From Streptomyces albicerus (lineage in GTDB: Bacteria > Actinomycetota > Actinomycetes > Streptomycetales > Streptomycetaceae): a stretch of 64,000 nt of DNA. Below, in pieces: positions 17,646 to 26,379 of the stretch. How positions within the stretch are numbered: the stretch's first letter is position 1; each line of letters starts with the position of its first letter. The stretch lies in contig NZ_VWMY01000022.1 of NCBI RefSeq assembly GCF_008905045.1, positions 73,273 to 137,272 on the forward strand, given 5' to 3'. The notes beneath the pieces are model-generated. The model was not told where the DNA came from. It searched no databases and saw only the letters and a list, made by a program, of their open reading frames with translations. Both the position numbers and the translations under genes were made by a program.

Positions 17646-18370
17646 GGCCCCCGCGTCAGCTCCGACGCGGGCAACGACGGCAGATTACGGATGATCGCGG
17701 TCTCCGCCCGCAGCAGCGTCAGCTCCTCCCGGAGCCGGGACGCCGTGTCCGGCGCCTGCAGCAGCCGCTGCTTCGCCGGAACGTCGAGCATCGCCGCGGC
17801 CGCGACCAGGTACGAGACGACGGCCGGCTCGTCCGGCAGCTCGGCCCCGGTCGACAGGGACCGCTCCCGGGCGCCCGCGAGCCGCTTCTGGTACTGCCGG
17901 AAGGCCCGCAGCACCCCCTCGGCCAGCGCCCCCGCCTCCTCGCCGGGATCCTCCTCCAGCTCCTCCAGCTCGGCCGTCAGATAGGCCCCGGAGGTGTCCA
18001 CGGAGAGCAGCCGGACCCGGGTCGTCCCGGTGGCCAGCACCTCGAAGCTGCCGTCGGCCCGTTCCCGGATGGTCGCCGCGTCCGCGATGCAGCCCACCTC
18101 GTGGAAGGCCTTCGCCGGGGCGTCGCCGAAGCCGGCCGCGGGCCCGCGCCGCGGTACGGCCGTCACGTCCGGCATGCCGGGCGCGGTGGGCGCGACCTCG
18201 TGGCCGTCGCGGATGGCGACGACGGCGAACCGGCGCGATTCGTCCTCGGGGGTCTTCAGCAGATCGCGCATCATGGCGCGATAGCGCTCCTCGAAGACGT
18301 TCAGGGGCAGCACGAGCCCGGGAAACAGCACCGAGTTCAGAGGGAAGAGGGGGAGCCGGACGGTGGTCAC
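17630..18370 (-). CDS. LON peptidase substrate-binding (LonN) domain protein
   Basis: This is a 246-residue protein containing only the Lon N-terminal domain, without the AAA+ or protease domain. It opens RLPLFPLNSVLFPGLVLPLNVFEERYR, the classic LonN signature. GCIADAATIRERADGSFEVLATGTTRVRLL follows near the middle and the C-terminus is helical. Stand-alone LonN proteins are presumed protein-binding factors of unknown role. The start is a GTG at 18370. The last three bases fall in the tandem repeat. Confidence 0.9.
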   Translation of the reverse strand: MTTVRLPLFPLNSVLFPGLVLPLNVFEERYRAMMRDLLKTPEDESRRFAVVAIRDGHEVAPTAPGMPDVTAVPRRGPAAGFGDAPAKAFHEVGCIADAATIRERADGSFEVLATGTTRVRLLSVDTSGAYLTAELEELEEDPGEEAGALAEGVLRAFRQYQKRLAGARERSLSTGAELPDEPAVVSYLVAAAAMLDVPAKQRLLQAPDTASRLREELTLLRAETAIIRNLPSLPASELTRGPTNLN

Positions 18371-18381
18371 GACGCAAAAGC

Positions 18382-19425
18382 CTAATGGTCACTGGAGGGC
18401 GCACGTCCGCCGTGCTCACTCCGTGGATACGGAAGATCCTCGTCGCGCGGTTTCAGGGGCATGTCCGAGGCCACCTGGAGCCGAATCCCGTCGCGCAGTT
18501 CGAGGAACTGGCCGAGCGGGTCGTCCGAGACCCGGTCCCAGGGGAACGAGGTGGCGTACGGCCCGATCCGGCGCACTTCCGCCAGTGCCTCGTCCCAGCG
18601 TTCGAGCCGGATCAGCACGTAGGTGAGCAGGTTGCGGACCTCCGCGGGCCATGGGTCGGCGGCCGCGTACTCCCCGGACACGGCGATCGCGAGGTCGGCC
18701 GCCGCGTCGAGGCGCTCGCGCGGCACGGTCGCACCGCCGCCCTCGGTCAGGTAGGCGAAGGCCGCGCGCACCGGCAGAGCCTGGACGAGGGAGCCGGGCA
18801 GCGAGTCCTGCGCGGCCCGCTCTGCGAAGTCGAAGCACTCGCGGTGCGAGCCGTACCAGGCGGCGGACAGGTACTTCAGGGCGGCCACATGGCAGCCGTA
18901 GTGGTGCGGCGAGCGGCGCACGGCCTCGGCCCACAGCTGCTCGAAGTCGGTGTGCGGGGCGTTCGTGCCCCGCGCGTGGTCGAGCGCGACCCGCCACGCC
19001 ACCGGGTCGCGCGGGTCGCCCTCGGCGGCCGCGGAGATCAGCGGCCCGACCTGGCGCAGCAGCTCGGCGCGGGCCGGTGACTCCCAGCTCCGGCACACCG
19101 CCAGCTCGGCCTTGACCAGCAGCGCGTCCGGGTCGTGCGGGGCGGCGGAGCTCCAGTCGTCGAACCACTCGGTACGGGAACGTGCGAAGGCGGCGAGGCG
19201 CGTCGTGTACCGGTCCCGGTTCTCCCACTCGGCGGCTTCCCGGGTGGTGGCCAGCAGCTTGGCCGCGGGCCCGTACTCGCCACGGCCCGCCGCGACCAGC
19301 GCGGGACCGAGCCGCTCGTCCGGGGCGTCGAGCAGTACCTCGTCGTCGGCGGGCAGACCGGCGGCCAGACGCGAGGTGTTCCGTGCCATCCGGGCCGTAC
19401 GGAGGAACGCGCGTAGTAAGGCCAT
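18382..19425 (-). CDS. conserved hypothetical protein, helical-repeat type
   Basis: This is a 347-residue soluble protein dominated by Ala/Leu/Trp-rich amphipathic helices. Examples are LGPALVAAGRGEYGPAAKLL, DALLVKAELAVCRSW and LLTYVLIRLERWDEALAEVRRIG. The pattern suggests TPR-like or DUF4034-like repeats, but no catalytic motif is visible. The ATG at 19425 (MALLRAFLRTA) is preceded by AAGGGGG. A longer frame upstream has no SD. It lies 11 bp upstream of the LonN gene and is probably co-transcribed with it. Confidence 0.75.
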   Translation of the reverse strand: MALLRAFLRTARMARNTSRLAAGLPADDEVLLDAPDERLGPALVAAGRGEYGPAAKLLATTREAAEWENRDRYTTRLAAFARSRTEWFDDWSSAAPHDPDALLVKAELAVCRSWESPARAELLRQVGPLISAAAEGDPRDPVAWRVALDHARGTNAPHTDFEQLWAEAVRRSPHHYGCHVAALKYLSAAWYGSHRECFDFAERAAQDSLPGSLVQALPVRAAFAYLTEGGGATVPRERLDAAADLAIAVSGEYAAADPWPAEVRNLLTYVLIRLERWDEALAEVRRIGPYATSFPWDRVSDDPLGQFLELRDGIRLQVASDMPLKPRDEDLPYPRSEHGGRAPSSDH

Positions 19426-19571
19426 GGTGTCCCCCTTTGTGCCAAAACCGACGCCGCTCTCGCGGACCGGGTGCTCGCCGTCGTGGTTGCTCGGGCGTGG
19501 TTGCTCGGTTGGTGGTTGCGGAGGGAAGACAGCTGAAATGAGCCAATGGTTGCATGCGGCCCGGCAGCGGT

Positions 19572-21152
19572 TCAGCCTCTGCGCAGCAGCCTGGTCGCGC
19601 CCGCCGCCACCGTCGTCGCCAGGACCCAGCCGAGGAGGATCACCACAGCGGCCAACCACTGCCAGCCGCCGCGCAGTTGCCAGTAGCCGGTGTGGCCGAG
19701 ATCGATGACCGGCAGGAGCAGGTCGAGGGCGAACAGCGACGGGTTCCACGGCGGATGCTCGCCGCTCTTGATCGGCGGATGGTCGGCGTGCCGGAAGGCT
19801 AAAGAGGTCGCCGCCCACAGCACCGCCATCCATACGGCGGCCCGTCCCGGCCGGTACCCGTAGGCGACGGTCCAGTCCTGCGCGTACCCCCAGAGCTTGG
19901 CCGCGAGCGGCAGGAACTCGCGTCTGTGGCGCTGCTTGGCGAGCAGCACCTCACGCGCGTCCTCGTCCTCACCGCCGTTGCGCAGCACGGTCGCCAGCCG
20001 CTCGTACGGCTCCGGGCTGTACTCCGGTGTCGCCGCGGCCACCCACTGCAGGCGCCGGGTCAGCGGGAACGGGCCGCGCGGCACGAGGTTCTCGTACTGG
20101 AAGCCGCCCATCTGCAGCTGGCCCGCGCCCGGCCAGCTGGTCGCCTGGTCGACGAGGTTGACCACCCGCGCCCCGTTCAGCACGATCCGCCCGCGCTCGG
20201 GCCGCTCGCCGAGGAAGCGCAGCTCGGGCACCTGGACGCGGCGCAGCGAGACCTCCTGGCCGTTCTGCAGGATGAGGCGGGCCTGCTCGAAGTCCACCGC
20301 GTCGCCGAACCGGCCGTCGTCGAGCCGGATGCCGCCGTCGCACTCGAAGCGCTGCACGCGCGTGCCGCGCGCCGGTGTCCTGCCGCTTGTCTGCAGGGGA
20401 TTGGTGACGCCTGCCGGGGTCATGTACAGCGTGCGCTCGACGGTCAGCTGCGGGGCGTTGAGCGCGATGCGCCCGTACTGGTTGGCCAGCCGGCTGCCGC
20501 GCAGGCTGAGCGAGACGCCGACCGTCGCGCCGCGCAGGCTCAGCTCGCCGTGCGACTCCAGCATCTCGGCCTGGAGGTCCTGTCCGACGGTCATCCCGTC
20601 GCCGGTGATGGAACGGCCGCGCCGGTCCCGGTAGACCACGGCCTGGTTGAGCAGCAGGTCCGTGCCGATGTGCGCGTCGGTGAGGCGCACGCCGTTGTGG
20701 AAGTGGCAGCGCGGCAGATGCAGATCGCCCTCGGTGTGCAGCCGGGCGGCCTCGAGACGCGGCACCGAGCAGTCCACGAAACGGACGGTCGTGAACCGGG
20801 ACTCGGGCAGCAGGATCTCCTTCTCGAACCGGCAGCCCTTCATCTCGACGTACGGCTCGATCGCGCCGCCCGCGAGATCGAGCACGTCGGTGATCTGCAC
20901 GCCGGTCAGCTTCAGAGACGAGACCCGGCCGTCGAGCGCGGGCGGTCCGCCCAGCAGCAGCCAGGCCACTATCCGCGCCCGCACGCTGCGCTCGGGACCC
21001 CATGGATGGCCGCCGTGCGGATCGTCCACGGTCGCGTCACCGACGCGCAGGTCGTACACGCTGCCGTTGCGGAACGCCTGCCACATGCCGGCCTCGGCGG
21101 CGGTCAGGTCGTCGGGCAGGTCTCCGGCGCGGATGCCGGCCCCCTCGGTCAC
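19572..21152 (-). CDS. beta-helix-like protein with C-terminal membrane helices
   Basis: This is a 526-residue protein. Residues 60-350 contain repeated short strands such as GDLHLPRCHFHNGVRLTD and GELSLRGATVGVSLSLRGS. They resemble a pentapeptide-like or bactofilin-like right-handed beta-helix. Two hydrophobic segments follow near the C-terminus (AAVWMAVLWAATSLAF and WLAAVVILLGWVLATTVAAGA). It therefore looks like a membrane-tethered cytoplasmic scaffold. Homologues are sometimes labelled oxidoreductase, but no cofactor motif is visible. The start is a GTG. Confidence 0.75.
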   Translation of the reverse strand: MTEGAGIRAGDLPDDLTAAEAGMWQAFRNGSVYDLRVGDATVDDPHGGHPWGPERSVRARIVAWLLLGGPPALDGRVSSLKLTGVQITDVLDLAGGAIEPYVEMKGCRFEKEILLPESRFTTVRFVDCSVPRLEAARLHTEGDLHLPRCHFHNGVRLTDAHIGTDLLLNQAVVYRDRRGRSITGDGMTVGQDLQAEMLESHGELSLRGATVGVSLSLRGSRLANQYGRIALNAPQLTVERTLYMTPAGVTNPLQTSGRTPARGTRVQRFECDGGIRLDDGRFGDAVDFEQARLILQNGQEVSLRRVQVPELRFLGERPERGRIVLNGARVVNLVDQATSWPGAGQLQMGGFQYENLVPRGPFPLTRRLQWVAAATPEYSPEPYERLATVLRNGGEDEDAREVLLAKQRHRREFLPLAAKLWGYAQDWTVAYGYRPGRAAVWMAVLWAATSLAFRHADHPPIKSGEHPPWNPSLFALDLLLPVIDLGHTGYWQLRGGWQWLAAVVILLGWVLATTVAAGATRLLRRG

Positions 21153-21308
21153 AGATCTTCCCTTTCTCCCCCGCTACTCGCGGGTTTCGTACAGTCGTTC
21201 ATGTGATGCCCGCTGAGTGACGCGCCGAACGCAAGCCGTGAAGGTGATCTTCCGGAACACGTAACAGGCGTGAAATCGGGCCATGTAGGGCCCGGTGATC
21301 CACAACGC

Positions 21309-21325
21309 GTATCAGCGATTGATAC
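21309..21325. promoter_or_regulatory. candidate operator upstream of hisD
   Basis: The perfect inverted repeat GTATCA-GCGAT-TGATAC lies about 40 bp before the hisD start. It overlaps a possible TTGATA -35 element. A GAGAAT hexamer at 21354-21359 ends seven bases before the GTG. The regulator is unknown. Confidence 0.35.
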
Positions 21326-21366
21326 AGGCGTCCAACGCCAGATCCCCGTCTGAGAGAATTGGCCCT

Positions 21367-22689
21367 GTGATCTCCCGAATCGATCTGCGCGGCGACGCCC
21401 TCCCCGAGGGCTCGGCCCTGCGCGACCTGCTGCCCCGAGCCGACTTCGACGTTTCGGCCGCCCTGGAGAAGGTGCGTCCGATCTGCGAGGCCGTGCATCA
21501 TCGGGGCGACGCGGCGCTGATCGACTACGCGGAGAGGTTCGACGGCGTACGCCTGGAGTCCGTACGGGTCCCGGCGCGGGCGCTCACGGACGCGCTCGAG
21601 CGGCTCGAACCGGCCGTTCGCGCGGCCCTCGAGGAGTCGATCCGACGCGCCCGTATCGTCCACCGCGCGCAGCGCCGCACCGCGCACACGACCAACGTGA
21701 CGCTCGGCGGCTCGGTCACCGAGAAGTGGGTGCCGGTCGATCGCGTCGGGCTGTACGCGCCCGGCGGCCGGTCCGTCTACCCGTCGTCCGTGATCATGAA
21801 CGTGGTTCCGGCACAGGAGGCGGGAGTCGAGTCGATCGCGCTCGCCTCGCCCGCCCAGTCCGAGTTCGGCGGTCTGCCGCACCCCACGATCCTGGCCGCC
21901 TGCGCGCTGCTCGGGATCGACGAGGTGTACGCGGCCGGCGGCGCGACCGCCGTCGCGATGTTCGCGTACGGCACCGAGTCCTGCGCGCCCGCCAACATGG
22001 TCACCGGACCGGGCAACATCTGGGTCGCCGCGGCCAAGCGCTACTTCGCGGGCAAGATCGGCATCGACGCCGAGGCCGGTCCGACCGAGATCGCGATCCT
22101 CGCGGACGAGACCGCCGACCCCGTGCACGTCGCCTCCGACCTGATCAGCCAGGCCGAGCACGACCCGCTCGCCGCCGCCGTCCTCGTCACCGACTCGGTC
22201 GCGCTGGCCGACGCGGTGGCGAAGGAGCTGGAGCCGCAGGTCGCGGCCACCAAGCACATCGAGGACCGGATCGTCCCCGCGCTGAACGGCAGGCAGTCCG
22301 CGATCGTGCTGGTCGACGGCGTGGAAGAGGGCCTGCGGGTCGTCAACGCCTACGGCGCCGAGCACCTGGAGATCCAGACGGCCGACGCGACCGCGGTGGC
22401 GGACCGCGTACGGAACGCCGGCGCGATCTTCGTCGGCCCCTGGGCGCCCGTGTCGCTGGGCGACTACGCGGCCGGCTCCAATCACGTGCTCCCGACCGGC
22501 GGCTGCGCCTGCCACTCCTCGGGCCTGTCGGTCCAGTCCTTCCTGCGCGGGATCCACATCGTCGACTACACGCGCGACGCGCTGGCCGAGGTCGCGCACC
22601 ACGTGGTGACGCTCGCGGAGGCGGAGGACCTGCCCGCGCACGGTGCGGCGATCAAGGCCAGGTTCGATTGGAAGGTGCCCAGCAAGTGA
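21367..22689 (+). CDS. hisD: histidinol dehydrogenase
   Basis: This 440-residue enzyme catalyses the last two steps of histidine synthesis (histidinol to histidine, NAD+ and Zn2+). The signature PANMVTGPGNIWVAAAKR is around residues 210-230. Zn/base residues are in SQAEHDP, EHLEI and GSNHVLPTGG. The GTG at 21367 gives the standard N-terminus VISRIDLRG. There is no SD, and a GAGAAT hexamer seven bases upstream suggests a leaderless transcript. The stop overlaps hisC (GTGA). It is the first gene of the his operon. Confidence 0.97.
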   Translation: MISRIDLRGDALPEGSALRDLLPRADFDVSAALEKVRPICEAVHHRGDAALIDYAERFDGVRLESVRVPARALTDALERLEPAVRAALEESIRRARIVHRAQRRTAHTTNVTLGGSVTEKWVPVDRVGLYAPGGRSVYPSSVIMNVVPAQEAGVESIALASPAQSEFGGLPHPTILAACALLGIDEVYAAGGATAVAMFAYGTESCAPANMVTGPGNIWVAAAKRYFAGKIGIDAEAGPTEIAILADETADPVHVASDLISQAEHDPLAAAVLVTDSVALADAVAKELEPQVAATKHIEDRIVPALNGRQSAIVLVDGVEEGLRVVNAYGAEHLEIQTADATAVADRVRNAGAIFVGPWAPVSLGDYAAGSNHVLPTGGCACHSSGLSVQSFLRGIHIVDYTRDALAEVAHHVVTLAEAEDLPAHGAAIKARFDWKVPSK

Positions 22690-23837
22690 GTACCTTCGGA
22701 AGCACCTCCGTGTCCCCCTGGGACGAGCTCCCCGTCCGGGACGAGCTGCGCGGCAAGTCCCCCTACGGCGCGCCCCAACTCGACGTCCCCGTACGGCTGA
22801 ACACCAACGAGAACCCGTACCCGCTGCCCGAGCCGCTCGTCGAGCGGATCGTCGAGCGCGTGCGCGAGGCCGCCCGCAACCTCAACCGCTACCCCGACCG
22901 GGACGCTGTGGAGCTGCGCACCGAACTGGCCAAGTACCTGACCAAGACCGGCAAGTACGCGGTCGGCGTCGAGAACGTCTGGGCGGCCAACGGCTCGAAC
23001 GAGGTCATCCAGCAGCTGCTGCAGACCTTCGGCGGACCCGGCCGGACGGCGATCGGCTTCGAGCCCTCGTACTCGATGCACGGCCTGATCTCGCGCGGCA
23101 CCGGGACCGGATGGATTTCCGGTCCGCGCAACGAGGACTTCACGATCGATCTCGTGGCCGCCGAGAAGGCGATCGCCGAGAACCGGCCCGAGGTCGTCTT
23201 CATCACGACCCCCAACAACCCCACGGGCAACGCGGTACCGCCCGAGACGGTCCTCGCGCTGTACGAGGCCGCGCAGGCCGCCAAGCCGTCGATGGTCGTG
23301 GTCGACGAGGCGTACATCGAGTTCAGTCACGGCGATTCGCTGCTTCCGCTGCTCGAAGGTCGGCCGAATCTCGTCGTCTCGCGGACGATGTCGAAGGCGT
23401 TCGGCGCGGCCGGGCTGCGCCTCGGCTATCTCGCCGCGCACCCGGCGGTGGTGGACGCCGTCCAGCTCGTACGGCTGCCGTACCACCTGTCGGCCGTCAC
23501 GCAGGCGACCGCGCTGGCCGCCCTGGAGCACACCGACACGCTGCTGGGGTACGTGGAGCAGCTGAAGGCCGAGCGGGACCGGCTGGTCGCCGAACTGCGT
23601 GCGATCGGCTACGACGTGACCGAGTCGGACGCGAACTTCGTACAGTTCGGGCGGTTCGACGGCAGCGCCGGATCCCATGAGGCCTGGCAGAAGATCCTCG
23701 ACCGGGGCGTCCTGGTCCGGGACAACGGCGTACCGGGGTGGCTGCGGGTCAGCGCCGGTACGCCCGAAGAGAACGACGCGTTCCTCGATGCGGTACGCGA
23801 ACTGAAGAAGGACCTAGAACAGGAGCAGAGCGCATGA
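22686..23837 (+). CDS. hisC: histidinol-phosphate aminotransferase
   Basis: This 383-residue PLP enzyme converts imidazole acetol phosphate to histidinol phosphate. The PLP lysine is in SRTMSKAFGAAGLRLGY, and the substrate and PLP contacts are in NENPYPLPEP, NPNNPTGN and VVDEAYIEFS. The GTG overlaps the hisD stop and the TGA overlaps the hisB ATG. Length and motifs are normal for class-II aminotransferase HisC. Confidence 0.97.
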   Translation: MSTFGSTSVSPWDELPVRDELRGKSPYGAPQLDVPVRLNTNENPYPLPEPLVERIVERVREAARNLNRYPDRDAVELRTELAKYLTKTGKYAVGVENVWAANGSNEVIQQLLQTFGGPGRTAIGFEPSYSMHGLISRGTGTGWISGPRNEDFTIDLVAAEKAIAENRPEVVFITTPNNPTGNAVPPETVLALYEAAQAAKPSMVVVDEAYIEFSHGDSLLPLLEGRPNLVVSRTMSKAFGAAGLRLGYLAAHPAVVDAVQLVRLPYHLSAVTQATALAALEHTDTLLGYVEQLKAERDRLVAELRAIGYDVTESDANFVQFGRFDGSAGSHEAWQKILDRGVLVRDNGVPGWLRVSAGTPEENDAFLDAVRELKKDLEQEQSA

Positions 23838-24427
23838 GCCGCGTCGGCCGTGTCGAACGGAACACCAAGGAGACCTCGGTCGTCGTCGAGATCGACCTCG
23901 ACGGCAGCGGAAAGGTCGACGTGTCGACCGGGGTCGGCTTCTACGACCACATGCTCGACCAGCTCGGCCGCCACGGTCTGTTCGACCTGACGGTGAAGAC
24001 CGAGGGCGATCTGCACATCGACTCGCACCACACCATCGAGGACACCGCCCTCGCGCTGGGCGCCGCCTTCAAGCAGGCGCTCGGCGACAAGGTGGGGATC
24101 TACCGTTTCGGCAACTGCACGGTCCCGCTGGACGAGTCGCTCGCCCAGGTGACCGTCGACCTGTCCGGGCGTCCGTACCTCGTGCACACCGAGCCCGAGA
24201 AGATGGCGCCGATGATCGGCGAGTACGACACGACGATGACCCGGCACATCCTGGAGTCCTTCGTCGCGCAGGCCCAGATCGCGCTGCACGTCCACGTGCC
24301 GTACGGGCGGAACGCCCACCACATCGTGGAGTGCCAGTTCAAGGCGCTCGCCCGCGCGCTGCGGTACGCCTCCGAGCGTGACCCGCGCGCGGCGGGCATC
24401 CTCCCCTCCACGAAGGGCGCCCTGTAA
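23834..24427 (+). CDS. hisB: imidazoleglycerol-phosphate dehydratase
   Basis: This 197-residue Mn2+ enzyme is monofunctional, without the phosphatase domain found in E. coli HisB. Metal ligands are visible in FYDHMLDQLGRHG, DSHHTIEDTALALG, FVAQAQIALHVH and NAHHIVECQFKALARAL. The ATG overlaps the hisC stop. Confidence 0.97.
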   Translation: MSRVGRVERNTKETSVVVEIDLDGSGKVDVSTGVGFYDHMLDQLGRHGLFDLTVKTEGDLHIDSHHTIEDTALALGAAFKQALGDKVGIYRFGNCTVPLDESLAQVTVDLSGRPYLVHTEPEKMAPMIGEYDTTMTRHILESFVAQAQIALHVHVPYGRNAHHIVECQFKALARALRYASERDPRAAGILPSTKGAL

Positions 24428-24431
24428 AGCC

Positions 24432-24596
24432 ATGAGCGGTCTCTCCACCGTACTGATCGTCGTCGGGCTCTTCCTGCTCGGCGGCGTCTACTCCTTCGTC
24501 AAGCAGAAGATGCCGAAGAACCTCATCGTGCTGCTGTCGATCGGCGCCGGCATGTGTCTTGTGGCGGGCGTCCTGAGGCTGGAGGTGTGGAATTGA
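24432..24596 (+). CDS. small membrane protein inside the his operon (54 aa)
   Basis: This 54-residue protein has two hydrophobic segments (STVLIVVGLFLLGGVYSFV and LIVLLSIGAGMCLVAGVL) joined by a basic turn, KQKMPKN. It starts four bases after the hisB stop, and its TGA overlaps the TTG of hisH. It is conserved at this position in Streptomyces his operons as I recall. The function is unknown. A role in localising or tuning the pathway is speculation. Confidence 0.8.
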   Translation: MSGLSTVLIVVGLFLLGGVYSFVKQKMPKNLIVLLSIGAGMCLVAGVLRLEVWN

Positions 24597-25237
24597 GCAC
24601 CCCTTCCAAACGAGTGGTCGTCTTCGACTACGGCTTCGGGAACGTGCGGTCCGCGGAGCGTGCTCTCGCGCGCGCGGGCGCCGACGTCGAGATCACGCGT
24701 GACTTCGACAAGGCCATGAACGCGGACGGGCTGCTGGTGCCGGGAGTCGGCGCCTTCGCCGCGTGTATGCAGGGGCTGAAGGAGGCGCGCGGCAACTGGA
24801 TCGTCGACCGTCGCCTCGCGGGCGGCCGCCCGGTGATGGGCATCTGCGTCGGTATGCAGATCCTGTTCGCGCGCGGCATCGAGCACGGCGTCGAGACCGA
24901 GGGCCTCGACGAGTGGCCCGGCTCGGTCGAGCCGCTGCAGGCCGACATCGTGCCGCACATGGGCTGGAACACCGTCGAGGCACCGGCGGGATCCGAGCTC
25001 TTCGCCGGCCTGGACGCGGACGCGCGCTTCTACTTCGTGCACTCGTACGCCGTCCACGACTGGTCCCTGGAGACCGCGAACCCGGCGATGCGCGCACCCC
25101 TGGTGACCTGGTCCACGCACGGCAAGCCCTTCGTGGCGGCCGTCGAGAACGGCGCGTTGTGGGCCACCCAGTTCCACCCCGAGAAGTCCGGCGACGCCGG
25201 AGCGCAGCTGCTGAACAACTGGATCGGAACCCTCTGA
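24593..25237 (+). CDS. hisH: imidazole glycerol phosphate synthase, glutaminase subunit
   Basis: This 214-residue class-I glutamine amidotransferase supplies ammonia to HisF. The nucleophile Cys is in GICVGMQILF and the His-Glu pair in TQFHPEKSG. I use the TTG at 24593, because GGAGG at 24581-24585 lies seven bases upstream and the TTG overlaps the previous TGA. The GTG at 24587 would be too close to that SD. The stop overlaps the priA ATG. Confidence 0.96.
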   Translation: MSTPSKRVVVFDYGFGNVRSAERALARAGADVEITRDFDKAMNADGLLVPGVGAFAACMQGLKEARGNWIVDRRLAGGRPVMGICVGMQILFARGIEHGVETEGLDEWPGSVEPLQADIVPHMGWNTVEAPAGSELFAGLDADARFYFVHSYAVHDWSLETANPAMRAPLVTWSTHGKPFVAAVENGALWATQFHPEKSGDAGAQLLNNWIGTL

Positions 25238-25977
25238 TGACGTCGAATCCCTCTGGGAAGCTCGAACTCCTCCCCGCCGTGGACGTCCGTGACGGCCAGG
25301 CGGTCCGGCTCGTACACGGCGAGTCCGGTACGGAGACCTCGTACGGCTCTCCCCTGGAGGCGGCTCTCGCCTGGCAGCGGTCGGGCGCCGAGTGGCTGCA
25401 CCTGGTGGACCTCGATGCGGCGTTCGGCACTGGCGACAACCGTGAGCTGATCGCCGAGGTCGCCAAGGCGATGGACATCAAGGTGGAGCTGTCCGGCGGC
25501 ATCCGCGACGACGCCTCGCTGGCCGCCGCCCTGGCCACCGGCTGCACCCGTGTCAACCTCGGCACCGCCGCCCTGGAGACCCCGGAGTGGGTCGCCAAGG
25601 TCATCGCCGAGCACGGCGACAAGATCGCGGTCGGTCTCGACGTACGCGGCACGACCCTGCGCGGCCGCGGCTGGACCCGCGACGGCGGCGACCTCTACGA
25701 GACGCTGGAGCGCCTCAACAAGGAGGGCTGCGCGCGGTACGTGGTGACGGACATCGCCAAGGACGGCACGCTGCAGGGCCCGAACCTGGAGCTCCTGAAG
25801 AACGTCTGCGCGGCGACGGACCGCCCGGTGATCGCCTCCGGCGGCGTCTCCTCCCTGGATGACCTCCGCGCCATCGCCGAGCTCGTGCCCCTCGGTGTCG
25901 AGGGCTCGATCGTCGGGAAGGCCCTGTACGCGAAGGCGTTCACGCTGGAAGAGGCCTTGGAGGCAGTGGCGTCATGA
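25237..25977 (+). CDS. priA: bifunctional ProFAR / PRA isomerase PriA (HisA, TrpF)
   Basis: This 246-residue (beta-alpha)8 isomerase opens LELLPAVDVRDGQAVRLVHGE, with the catalytic Asp in AVDV and the second Asp in VVTDIAKDGTLQGPNLELL. In actinobacteria without trpF the same enzyme isomerises both ProFAR (histidine) and phosphoribosylanthranilate (tryptophan). No trpF is present in this window although other trp genes are. Dual function is inferred from family and context. The ATG overlaps the hisH stop (TGATG). Confidence 0.95.
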   Translation: MTSNPSGKLELLPAVDVRDGQAVRLVHGESGTETSYGSPLEAALAWQRSGAEWLHLVDLDAAFGTGDNRELIAEVAKAMDIKVELSGGIRDDASLAAALATGCTRVNLGTAALETPEWVAKVIAEHGDKIAVGLDVRGTTLRGRGWTRDGGDLYETLERLNKEGCARYVVTDIAKDGTLQGPNLELLKNVCAATDRPVIASGGVSSLDDLRAIAELVPLGVEGSIVGKALYAKAFTLEEALEAVAS

Positions 25978-26366
25978 GCGATGCCGTGCGGCGCGTGCAG
26001 AGCGGAAGTCCCTGGGAAGAGTCCTTCGGTTTCGCACGCGCCGTCGCGGCGGGCGACCGCGTCCTGGTGGCGGGCACGACGTCCTTCAAGGGCGATGTGC
26101 TGTACGGGGAGGGCGACCCGTATGAGCAGGCCAGGACGGCCTTCTCCACCGCCCTGGACGCGATAGCCGAGTTCGGGCTCGGCGTGGAGTCCGTGATCCG
26201 TACGAGGATGTACTTGACGCACGCGCGCGACGTGGACGACGTCGGCCGGGCCCACAAGGAGCTCTTCGACTCGGTGCGCCCGGTCTCGACCCTGCTGGTC
26301 GTGGAGGGCTTCGTCGACCCGCGCATCCTGGTCGAAGTGGAAATAGAAGCAATCACAGGACGTTAG
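25974..26366 (+). CDS. RidA family protein
   Basis: This is a 130-residue RidA/YjgF-fold protein. The family is typically a trimeric enamine/imine deaminase that removes reactive 2-aminoacrylate-type intermediates. Recognisable segments are GDRVLVAGTTSFKGD, EQARTAFSTALDAIAEFG and VIRTRMYLTHARD. The Arg in IRTRMY matches the usual ligand Arg. The ATG overlaps the priA stop (ATGA), so it is part of the his operon. HisC and other PLP chemistry nearby may explain its presence. Confidence 0.88.
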   Translation: MSDAVRRVQSGSPWEESFGFARAVAAGDRVLVAGTTSFKGDVLYGEGDPYEQARTAFSTALDAIAEFGLGVESVIRTRMYLTHARDVDDVGRAHKELFDSVRPVSTLLVVEGFVDPRILVEVEIEAITGR

Positions 26367-26379
26367 AGGAGCCGGTTTC

